DNA of 64,000 nucleotides from Nannochloris sp. 'desiccata' (lineage: Eukaryota > Chlorophyta > Trebouxiophyceae > Chlorellales > Chlorellaceae), in NCBI GenBank assembly GCA_019044685.2, contig JAGTXX020000005.1, positions 434,001 to 498,000 of the forward strand, in the 5' to 3' direction. Every line of letters begins with the position of its first letter. Position 1 is the first letter of the stretch. The notes below the pieces were generated by a model. It was not told the origin of the DNA. It made no database searches and worked only from the letters and a program-made list of their open reading frames with translations. A program made the position numbers and the translations under genes. Below are positions 55,195-64,000 of this stretch, piece after piece.

Positions 55195-57575
55195 TTATCC
55201 ACCCCGTTCACTAGATGCAGACTCTAACGCAGAAAGTCTTCGACTATACGTGGCAGATCTTGTGAGTCCAAGCGCCCGAGCTGAGCCAACGGCAACCATC
55301 CCATCGGGGCTGCCATACGAACCTGATGCTGCTGCTGATAATCCATTTTCGCTACTACTCATTCCTGGCTGTTGTTCTTGCCAAATTGAAGATGGGGACC
55401 CTTTTTTGCCGTTAGTACCCTTGGCTGCTGCCCCAAATAAACGAAAAAAAATACTGCTTTGAAAACCGCCGCCGCCGCCGCCGCCGCCGCCATGGCCGGT
55501 ATTGTCTCCTAGGTCTTCAGAGCCGAAGTCTGCTGCAGATAAGATCCCATTGCTACTTCTACGCCGTGATTGTAGCCACCCTTGAGCTCGTAAAACTCTA
55601 GCAACAGGATCGTGCCCTCGTTTATAGGCCAGCACAAGTGCAGCGAGAATTAATACAGCGAGAATTAATATAGCGAGAACACCTGCGGCAGCTCGGCCAC
55701 CCCACGATGGGAGAAGAAGTCCTGCCCATTGAGATACAGCACTCATCGTAAAAGCACCACCTGTAGCACTATGTTGAGAACCACCACCACCAGCAGCAGC
55801 AGCAGCAGCAGTAGCAGTGCCCTTGACTCCAACACCAAGACCAGCATGGTGGTGGCCTTCCACCAAAGCAGCACCCAAAGTCCAACCAGCAGTCCCTTGC
55901 CCTATCTCTACCTGATCTTCTTTCAACCCCAAACCCTGGGGAACTAACGCTGCAATGTATGCTGTACGGAAGCAGTACGTTTCAACCGCCATTTCTCCAG
56001 GATGACGAGATTGTACTTCTGACCACGTCAGCGGGCAAAAATCAGTTCCAGCCTTGGCCACTGCTGCGACCCCTGCATTGGCTCCTAGATTAAAGAAATG
56101 CGAGACAACGTAGAATCCAGCAAGGGCAATGAACTTCCCTGCTACATGGGGTTGGGGGGTGCCTAAAGCGCACGGTGGAGCGTCACATTCAGTGGGCAAA
56201 GTCACAACTTTTTCAGCTAGTCGGGAACAAACCGTGGCATCAGGCTTTCCAATTAATGTTACCGTTGCCGGGGAGGGTATTCGGCCTTCTAATGGGATTC
56301 TATTATACACTTTATTGTACCCTTTATGTAGGCAAGGATGCTCTAAATGCACTGCTGCTCCAGCAGAGTTATCAAACAGCAGCTCTCGTCCTTTTTTCCC
56401 CTTTTTTCCACTATTTTTTCTATTTTGTTCTCCTAGTAGCAGGCTTACTGAGCGTTCAAACGCATCATCTAACCCAAAATGGTAGTGTGAATGCGTATAT
56501 AAGGTATGATGGGTGCCTAGTAACGAAACATTCACTGCAAAAGGAGCATGAGGAAGAGCTTCAGCGCTTTGTCTTATACTGGCCCCACCACTGTTCTTGT
56601 CTACTGTTTCTGCGTTATCTATTGCAAAAGTGACCTGAAGAGAAGATCCACCTAAATCTAACGCCCCGAGTGTATTTTCTGTGCCTAATTTCCCTTCGGC
56701 AGCGTTTAAAGCTACCCAAGCATAGACTCCTTCATCGTTACCGCCAAGCACCCGAGCCCAAGAAGATCTAAAACGAAAGCCACAGCGCTTTAAAACACTC
56801 CTCGCTTCGTTCATAACCCGTTCCCGATGCTCTTCATTCAATTTTCGTAGCCCTGCAGTGCCTAGAAGGAATACAGGGGTAGTTGGCCAGCTATTTCGAG
56901 GGATTACTGCACGACTCCACTCAAGCAGAGGCTCAAGGGCAGTCTGACCTAATTTTCCTACATTTTCTGCGAATTTATCCATTCCAGGCTCGGTTTCTAC
57001 GCGTTTATAGGCACGGCGGGTTTCTAAAGCCCGTCTGGGGACCTTGTGAGGTGCTGCATCCGGCGATATAGCTTGGAGAAGAGGGAGACCTCCGGAGGTT
57101 GCTGCATCGTGCCACTTGAAGGCATTCATTCTTGTTCCTGAGCTGCCAGCGTCGATAACTAGCACGTACTGTGTGGGCGAGGATGTTAAGAGCGTGGCGG
57201 ATGAGAAGATCAACCAAGATGCCTGCAATAACAATATAATAGTAATATGTTAATTGAGTTATGAAGATGGTGGAGGACAGGAACGCCCCTGCGGTTTCAT
57301 AAAAATAAACGCGAGTAGTGCCTTTCTAAACCCCCACCCCCCCACCCCCACCCAAAAAATGCTTTAATTCTGTATAATAGTTACCATCACAAAGAGAAGC
57401 ACCAGAACAGCAGCAAGGCGCCTCCTTCTGACCACTGTAGAAAAAGTTCCAGCGGCGAAGCTAGGAGCCGCCTTGGGCTGCAGAAGTGAACAGGAATGAT
57501 AGCGTTATAAGTTGTGTTGCAGATCATCAGGACTGTCCTAGGTATAACAAAGCGTACCTGCCACCCTGTCCGCAT
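55195..57575 (-). CDS. Ectoapyrase / GDA1-CD39 nucleoside di- and triphosphatase
   Basis: Three exons (57575-57558, 57477-57385, 57222-55195), phase 0, give 712 residues. Exon 1 is six codons (MRTGWQ). Exon 2 adds PKAAPSFAAGTF, a four-Arg patch and the first membrane segment (AAVLVLLFVM), continued into exon 3. The apyrase regions are VLVIDAGSSGTRM (ACR1), VFLLGTAGLRKL (ACR2), GNDEGVYAWVALN (ACR3), ALDLGGSSLQV (ACR4) and a late Cys-containing region CFRTAYIAAL. A second membrane span (AAGVLAILILAVLILAALVL) precedes a Gly-rich cytosolic tail. The GDA1/CD39 family splits NTP and NDP to NMP at the cell surface or in the Golgi lumen. Poly-Gly (a GGC-type repeat, 55470-55491) lies in the tail. Confidence 0.88.
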
Positions 57576-57956
57576 GTCAAATCCACTTATTGAGCAGTTT
57601 TAGAGGGGGGAAAAGGTAAATCTTGAGAATTTGAAGTGATCATTTGGGTGACAATAAAGGGCAAACCTTCGGTGCCCCCAGTTCTAAAGAATAATCTATA
57701 TATACTGTATCTAATTGGATGCTCAAAAGTGGCAAATAATGCTCTGAAAGCCCATGGATTCACCCCTTTCCTTTCATGAAATTCAAATTTATAAAGTTCA
57801 GGTATTTTAAAATGAAATTCAGTTTGGCAACAGGTAATTAAAAAAGCGATAATTGTTGACAGCACCCAAGTTCTTAATATTTTTCGCAAATAAAGCAGTC
57901 TCAATATACGTTGGCCTCTAGTGGCCCTGCGAATAGCACAAAACGATCTCAAAACA
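57576..57956. other. Divergent intergenic region
   Basis: About 380 bp between the apyrase (-) and FYR/U-box (+) start codons. A 125-codon minus frame (57587-57964) runs across it, but it overlaps the start of the other gene and has no recognisable composition. Confidence 0.35.
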
Positions 57957-60900
57957 ATGCCCACCGCAGAGCAAGCACCCGCTGCAGAAGCCGCGCCAAT
58001 GAATACAGTACCTAGTAATCAAGAGAATCAGGACCCTGATGCGCCTGATGCTCTTCGCACAATGTTCGTTGAAGGAATGAATAAAATTGGCACTCACAAG
58101 TAAGATTTGAAATAAAGACGGAGTGGGGAGCTTCTAGTTGGATAGTTGACTCCAGATAATATAGGCGAAGATATCTATGCAGCAATTTCTCACCTTCGTG
58201 ACGTATATCTGCATCCTAACGATAAATAATTGAATGTTATTTTACTTGTGCAGAACTGAAAACCTCTTTGAAGCTTTGGAGAAGCGTAATCTTACTGATG
58301 CAGAGCAGTCCATGATTGATGACAGGGTAAGTAGGCTGACATTACGCTACACAGAACCCCAAAATTGATTCAAATTCTTTTAGACTTCAAAATCCTCAAC
58401 TGATCTTGCTTCTCGCTTACTTCCCATGTCCCCTATTAAACTCATACCCTCCTTCCCCCTTCTATTCACCAGGTTGCTCACCAGCGTAAGATGTTTGAGC
58501 TCTTCGAAAAACGCGAAAAACAACGCAAAGTCAAGGAACTCAGAGAAGTCTGCCCGGACATTACTGACGATGAGGCCTCTGTTGCTCTCGATATGTGCAA
58601 CGGCCGTGAAGATGAGGCTGCTGCATCTCTGGTATCTGACCCTAGTTTCAGACGTAGAGTTCAAAGTGCATGCGGAACTGGCCCTCCTGTCACTGCCACT
58701 CGACGCAACAACAGTAATGGTGGCGGTAGCACAAACTGGCCTGGTCGTCCTAATGGCCCTCGCCCCAAGCTAATTGACCCTGCTACCCTTGGAGATTCCG
58801 TATTTGTAGGATCTTTCAGAGGTAAAGGTTTTCAGGGTACTATCAAGGGCCCTGTAGCCAAGCTTCCCCCTCAGCAGCGGGGCAGTGTCGGTGGTGCAAA
58901 TGGCTCCCGCCAAAAAGCCCGCGGTGCTGCTGAAGAGGCCTCTGCAAATGCAGAAGAAGAAGCTGAGGAACAGCCTGAAGAGGCTATTGCCGTTGAAAAT
59001 GAAGGAAAGGAGGTTGAAGTAGCAGCTGAAGAAGTAGTAGAGGAGATGACGGTGGAAGAAAAATATGATGTTGCTGGCAAGAGTGGCTCTGGCTCTACCC
59101 CTCCTACTGTACCTAAGAACTATGCTCTAGTCCGCGAAACCAGTCAAGGAAATGTCCGTCCTGTCACTGACTCTGAACTGAAGCGTGCTGCCACTGCAGT
59201 CAAGCCTGGAGATGCCAGCCCTGCTGCTGTTATTGCCGAGGAGGAGGAAGAAGAAGAAGAAGAAGAAGAGGAGGCTCCTCTTCCTACCCGTGCTTCTGCA
59301 CGAAGAACCTCTAATATTAATGTCTCTATGCTTGAGAAAATGACTATCAAACTGTCTGCCTTGGACGACGAAGCAGGCGCAGCATGGCTGGCTAAAATGG
59401 CACCAGAGATGGCTGGAAAGGTTCTTCAAGTGTTGGGTGATGAGGACCCTATACGTGCAATTACTTTACAAGAGTTGCTGGAAACAGCCAGAAACGCTGC
59501 ATCCAAAGAAACAGAACAGGAGCGAAAGGCTGCTCCTGTTTTAAATAGAAAGAGCACTCGGAGCGCCCCCAAGAGAGCCGGTGCTGTTGTTTTTGCTGTT
59601 GGGAACGAGGCAGAGGACAGTGAGGATACAGAATGGGAGAACGAGGCGGTTATTAATGAAGGAAAGAAGGAATCTTCTCGTCCTCGTCGTGCTGCTGCAT
59701 CTAAAACGAAAGCTGCTGCTGCTGCTTTTGACGACGACTTTGATGATGATGAAGATTTTGCTGTTGCTGGAAATAATAAGAAAATGTCCAGGCAGAACTC
59801 TGCTAGCAAGCGCCGTAAATCCTCTCCTCCTAATGAAGAAGCTGCCATTGCAGTAGCAGCAGCTGCAGATACAGCAGTAGCCATGGAGACAGAACAGCAA
59901 CAACAACAACCTCCAGCCGGTGAACCTGAAAAGTCCTCTGCTGTTGCTTCCCGTCGCCTTTCTGCTATTACCAACAATAACAACAATCAGGCAGCGATCT
60001 CTTCCCGTGGCCACACAAATCGTGGCCGGGTCAAACAGAAATCGCACAAAAATGCCGACTTGGTTGAGGTTGGAACACTCCAAACGAAGAATGGGTGGCA
60101 CAATGCTGGCTATATCTTCCCTGAAGGATTCCAATCCCGCACTTTATTCCGCTCTTCTGTAGCCATCGATCAGCTCTGCGTCCACGAATGTTTCATCATT
60201 GGAAAAGGTGGAGAATACTGGCCTGCACCCACTTTTAAAGTTGTTGCTTTAGACCGCCCCGAGGAACCTTTGATTGCTAAATCTTGTACTGGATGTTGGA
60301 CTGGTATTTTGAAACGCATTAATGCTGAAATTGAAGCCAGAAGGAAGTCAGGTGAAGATTTACCTCCCCCGCCTAAAACGGCTATCGCTGGACCCGAATA
60401 CTTTGGTTTAAATCAACCAAACATCACGTATGCGATCGAAGCGTTAGATCCTGAACATGAATGTGTACAATATTGGGCTGGAAAGGTAGAAAGAATGCAT
60501 GCAGCTGCAGGACTGCCATCGACTACTGCCGCCGGCAGTGGAGGAGGGGCGCCCCGCGCTCCTCGTGCACCCAGAGCCGGCGGTGCTCCGCGCCGCACTG
60601 GCACTGGTGGAGGCCGTGGTCGCCGTCACAACAACAGCAACGGTTCAGATTCTGAAGGTGACAATGGAGAGGAAGGCGAAGAAGCGCAGTACACGACCAA
60701 CAAGTGGAGTTCTGTCTCCCGTACTGATCGTTACCGTAAACGCCTTGAAGATAACGGCGATGATACTACTAATATCGATGCTGATAATCCTGTACCAGAA
60801 ATTATTGACCCAATCACGTTGGAGCCAGTCATCCGTCCTGCCATCTCACCGTACGGACACGTCATGGGTGCTGCGACCTGGAGAGCGGTCTTGGCCGAGA

Positions 60901-61001
60901 ATAGTACTTGTCCTTTTACCAAACAACCATTACGATTTGAGCAGTGCAAGATTTTGACGCTTCATAACATTGAATCTTTTAGAGATAAAATCATTCGATA
61001 G
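57957..61001 (+). CDS. CUE-like / FYRN-FYRC / U-box protein, putative chromatin-linked E3
   Basis: Three exons (57957-58099, 58254-58326, 58473-61001), joined in phase, give 914 residues. After an acidic leader comes a helical segment (ENLFEALEKRNLTDAEQSM) and a CUE/UBA-like region (VKELREVCPDITDDEASVAL). A long low-complexity region with poly-Glu and Lys/Arg patches follows. FYRN appears as VGTLQTKNGWHNAGYIFPEG. FYRC appears as YWPAPTFKVVALDRPEEPLI, CWTGILKRINAEIEARRKS and GPEYFGLNQPNITYAIEAL. An Arg/Gly/Pro linker precedes a C-terminal U-box (IDPITLEPVIRPAISPYGHV, TWRAVLAENSTCPFTKQPLR). FYR domains occur in chromatin regulators (trithorax, JARID-type proteins) and U-boxes in E3 ligases. This order is not one I recognise in named proteins. 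Catalytic E3 activity is inference. Confidence 0.75.
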
Positions 61002-61406
61002 ACTGTGGTTAGTTTTGAGGTCTAAAAATTGGATAGGTAGATGAAATGATTATCGTTTGTTTGTTTCTTTGTTTCTTCTTTATTTAAAGGCAAATTATCT
61101 ATTATTTCTGAGGAGCCTGTTCAAGTTGGGTTTCTAAACCAGCAGGCACCTTGTTCCTTTTCACTATAGTTTCTTTTTTCCCGCCGATTGGCCTTTTTAA
61201 AAATCTTTTTTCCAAGAGAGATATCGTTCTTTGAACAACTCTTCCCATTGTAACTAAACTTTTAAAGATTGCCGTGCAATGATCTTACATTGATTTGGGT
61301 TTTTACTAGTAGGTGTTTTTTTTATTTCAAGAGAAGAAGAAAAACACCGATAGAGAGAGTCATGGGCCTCAGAACAACGCAGAAATTAATTTTGATTTGC
61401 AATTAG
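61002..61406. other. Convergent 3' intergenic region
   Basis: 3' flanks of the FYR/U-box gene and eS10; T-rich. No gene seen. Confidence 0.35.
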
Positions 61407-61971
61407 TTACTGAGGAGCAGAGCCACGGCCGAATCCACCACGGAACTCAGGCCTGTACTCACCAGGAGCACCAGCCTTCTCACTGCGATATCCACCACGA
61501 CCACCACCTTCACCATCAAAACGACGGGGAGGGCGATCACCACGAGGAGGGCGGGAATCACGCTCCAAGGGGCGGGTAGACTTCTTAAGAGTGGCAGGCA
61601 CAATCTCAGAAGGCAAGTTCAAGTACTCACGGAGGAATTCAATACCCTCATCAGTCAAGAACCAGTAATAATGGCGCCAAGCATAACGCTCGGTGACATA
61701 CTCCTTGGATTTCATGCTCTGCATAAGCTTGATAACCTCGAGGTTAGTAACGCTCTCGATCTCAGGGTGAGTGGGGGCGTTAAAGTCCTTCTCGGCGTAC
61801 AAGACACCCTCTGCAAGTTAAGTTTAATAAAATTCATTAGAGGCGGGGAAAGATTGGAAATTGATAATTTCGAGAAAATGTGGGATTGTGGAGGTATTGA
61901 GATTCTTTGGCAATCTTACCCTTGAAGAGGTACTTGTAAACCTCGCGGCGGTTCTTCTTGGAGATCAACAT
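61407..61971 (-). CDS. RPS10: Cytosolic 40S ribosomal protein eS10
   Basis: Two exons (61971-61920, 61810-61407), phase 1, give 151 residues. The N-terminus [20 protein letters not shown] matches the eS10 (plectin/S10) domain, followed by [44 protein letters not shown] and [15 protein letters not shown]. The C-terminus is the usual Arg/Gly/Pro tail. It sits at the small-subunit head (beak region) near the mRNA entry channel. The first exon is 52 nt and begins at the canonical ATG. It is divergent from the PPAN gene. Confidence 0.95.
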
Positions 61972-62519
61972 AGTGTTTAACTCCTACTTTTGTAAATTGA
62001 ACGCGTCGACTCAAATATGGCCGACTCGATTCCCCGGTCTGCAAGTGATAGTAAAGGTGTAAAAGGTTAATTTATTTATCAATGTGTAGAATTAATGGGT
62101 TGGATGATGATTCCAAGAGACGATGGTGCAAATTTAAGTTTAAGCAATTAATGTGATGAATGGGTGGCGGCCTTGCGAAGAGGACACAAGTAGACTGCAG
62201 CTATACTTACTAGCTCTTTAGCCCCAGAGAATAAAGATTAAAGAGGACGATATTGACAAAGGGAGCGAGTTTTGTGGGTGTTCAGCTCGAAGTCTTTGTC
62301 CCTGGCGAAGTTCAAGTTTTGGCCCAAGTTACTTGAACTCAAATTTAGGACGACATGAAGCACTTTGAATGCAATATAAGATATCTATAAATTATATTAA
62401 ATACAAAACTGATTGCAAAGATTTAATTTCTCATAAAAATCTGATTTCGGCACTGGAATCTCCTCAGTTCGAAAACATTTCCTTAGGTTCTAAGCCTTTG
62501 TCGATAGCAATAATACAGT
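61972..62519. promoter_or_regulatory. Divergent eS10 / PPAN promoter region
   Basis: 548 bp separates two ribosome-related start codons on opposite strands. No named motif is certain. Co-regulation is plausible by function and position only. Confidence 0.4.
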
Positions 62520-64000
62520 ATGGCCAAGACTCGTCGTGTAAGTGCCTTGCATGCATATAAATGTATCGAATTTTCAAGTGGCTCTTCAATCTCGATTTGA
62601 TTAAATTGCCGCCGTCCACAGACTCCACCAGCCCCTAAAAAAAAACTCCCAACTTCACCTTACTCACTCAACCCTTACTACTACTTCAACCTTTGTTTTA
62701 CAGAGAAAGAAAAGGACACACGTGTCAGAAGCTGAAGACCCTTCCAAAAAAGGTCAACCCAAATCTTTCGTCCTCCGCCGAGGCCGTCACGCCGCAGTTC
62801 TTAAAGATTTAGAAGTTGATATTCGTAAACTCATGTCCCCTAATACCGCATCTAAACTCCGTGAATCCAAACGTAATGTTCTTAAAGACTTTGTCCACGT
62901 AGCAGGGCCGTTAGGTGTGACTCATCTTCTCATGCTTTCTGCTACTCACAATGCCGCGTACCTTCGTGTCGCCAAATCCCCCCGTGGGCCTACTTTAACC
63001 TTACGAATCCACGAATACGCCCTTATTCGTGATGTCCTTTCTTCGCAGCAACGTCCACGTGCCCCTCAATCTATGTGGCTAGGACCCCCGCTTGTAGTCA
63101 TGAATAATTTCAATGTTCCCGGTGGTTCTAAAAAAGACACCGAACACTTGAAATTAGCCACCGTTATGTTTCAAAATTTGTTTCCTACTATTAATGTAGC
63201 CAATACGAAACTTTCTTCCTGCCAGAGAGTCGTATTATTGGAGTACAATCCGGAAACACGTCGAATCTCTTTACGCCACTTTTCTGTATCTGCCCAGCCA
63301 ACTGGGGTATCTAAAAACTTAAAATCGTTGCTTACACGTAAACAATTGCCCGATATGGGTCGTATGACTGACGTTTCTGAATTTTTAGCTAGAAGTGGCT
63401 ATGGATCTGAAAGTGAAGGTGAAGATGCCGAGGCGTCAAGGGTAGAAGTTGAAGAAGGGACTACAGGTGGGGCTGGTGGTAGTACCAAAGGTCCTCGTCA
63501 AAGCAGGATTCGTTTATCTGAAGTAGGGCCTCGTTTAGAGCTTGAAATTATCAAAGTAGAAGAAGGCTTATGTGGAGGCAAGGTTCTGTATCATCGATAT
63601 GTCAAGAAGAGCGCTGCGGAGGCAGCTGCCCAAGAAACTGAAGCTGAAACAAAGAAAAGAGAAAAAGAAAAGAGGAGGAAAGAGCAGGATGCCAATGTCC
63701 AGCGCAAAATGGCGGAAAAGAAAAGAAAAGATGAAGACAGTGCTGCTGGCGGGAAGAAAGGTGCTGCCTATAAAAAGAGAAAGACAGAGTGGTGGGAAAA
63801 AGAAGGGGAAGAGGCTAAGAAACAACGTGAAGAAGGTAATGATGATGCTGAGTGGTATGAGAAGGAAGTTGGTGAAGCGCCTGATGACGAGTTCAAGAGA
63901 ATGCAATCGAGAGGTGGTGGTGGGGGTCGTGGGGGTGGAGGGGGTCGTGGTAGGGGTGGTCGTGGCCGTGATGGTGGTGGTCGTGGCCGTGGAAGAGGCG
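62520..64000 (+). CDS. PPAN: Peter Pan/SSF1-like Brix-domain ribosome biogenesis factor (3' end outside window)
   Basis: Exon 1 is 62520-62537 (six codons, MAKTRR, then GTAAGTG). Exon 2 starts at 62704 after TTTTACAG and stays open to the window end, so the protein is at least 438 residues. The Brix domain is clear: RSFVLRRGRHAAVLKDLEVD is nearly present as SFVLRRGRHAAV, then DIRKLMSPNTASKLRESKRN, VLKDFVHVAGPLGVTHLLML and LPDMGRMTDVSEFL near its end. A basic Lys-rich coil and RGG/GGGR-rich tail follow. The yeast and animal homologues (SSF1, Peter Pan) are nucleolar factors for 60S pre-rRNA processing. The start is the first ATG with a short exon, as in other genes here. Confidence 0.88.

Noticed and set aside
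57587..57964. 125-codon minus-strand ORF between apyrase and the FYR/U-box gene
   Set aside because: It overlaps the start of the plus-strand gene, has no recognisable composition or start context, and lies where two promoters must sit.
1..64000. CRISPR arrays, bacterial operons, insertion sequences with transposase or viral genes
   Set aside because: No regularly spaced repeats, ribosome-binding-site-led gene chains, transposase ORFs or viral hallmark genes were seen. The window is ordinary eukaryotic nuclear DNA.

Overview
This is nuclear DNA of a photosynthetic green alga (Viridiplantae, Chlorophyta, most likely a trebouxiophyte-like coccoid alga; the species cannot be fixed from the sequence). 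The evidence is spliceosomal GT-AG introns (plus two GC-AG introns), chloroplast transit peptides, the photosystem I subunit PsaN, plant-type glutamate-cysteine ligase, a chloroplast RH3-type DEAD-box helicase, SnRK2, an AP2 domain, an ALDH12-type P5C dehydrogenase and plant-specific F-box/CW/SNF2/RING architecture. Base composition is moderately AT-rich and most genes have one to five exons. Exon joins below were worked out by hand from splice signals and reading phase.

Layout. 0-9 kb: two convergent class I haem peroxidases (APX6-like with a predicted thylakoid-lumen signal, and mitochondrial cytochrome c peroxidase), a Lys/Ser-rich nuclear-type protein, a head-to-head pair of lipolytic-type enzymes (alpha/beta hydrolase and patatin-like), and a bacterial-type MFS transporter. 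9-21 kb is the accessory part: a small secreted PAN-like protein, a decayed coiled-coil gene, and a rearranged duplication of part of a neighbouring gene. The parent is a very acidic low-complexity protein of over 1,350 residues (14448-18589). Its copy (11461-12345) is an inverted repeat with about 330-bp arms, and copies of a second repeat lie beside both. 19.5-31 kb: an SnRK2 kinase, the proteasome adaptor ECM29, a small hypothetical protein and a secreted Pro-Thr repeat protein. 31-44 kb: a giant F-box/SNF2/CW/RING protein, PsaN, an MDP1-type phosphatase, RH3 helicase and GSH1. 44-57 kb: a secreted trypsin-like protease, an AP2 factor, DapF, a probable intron-containing tRNA, P5C dehydrogenase, a saposin-domain protein, an NFKBIL1-like protein, a secreted double-psi beta-barrel protein and an ectoapyrase. 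58-64 kb: a protein combining CUE-like, FYRN/FYRC and U-box regions, ribosomal protein eS10, and the 5' part of the Peter Pan/SSF1 (Brix) ribosome biogenesis gene, which runs off the window.

The genes are mostly unrelated housekeeping neighbours, as expected for a nuclear chromosome. Functional themes that recur are redox and stress (two peroxidases, GSH1, P5CDH, SnRK2), ribosome biogenesis (eS10/PPAN divergent pair), proteostasis (ECM29, U-box and RING E3-type proteins) and secretion (four small signal-peptide proteins plus the protease). The most unusual element is the inverted-repeat copy of the acidic-protein gene at 11.46-12.35 kb, which if transcribed would fold into a long hairpin RNA matching its neighbour.
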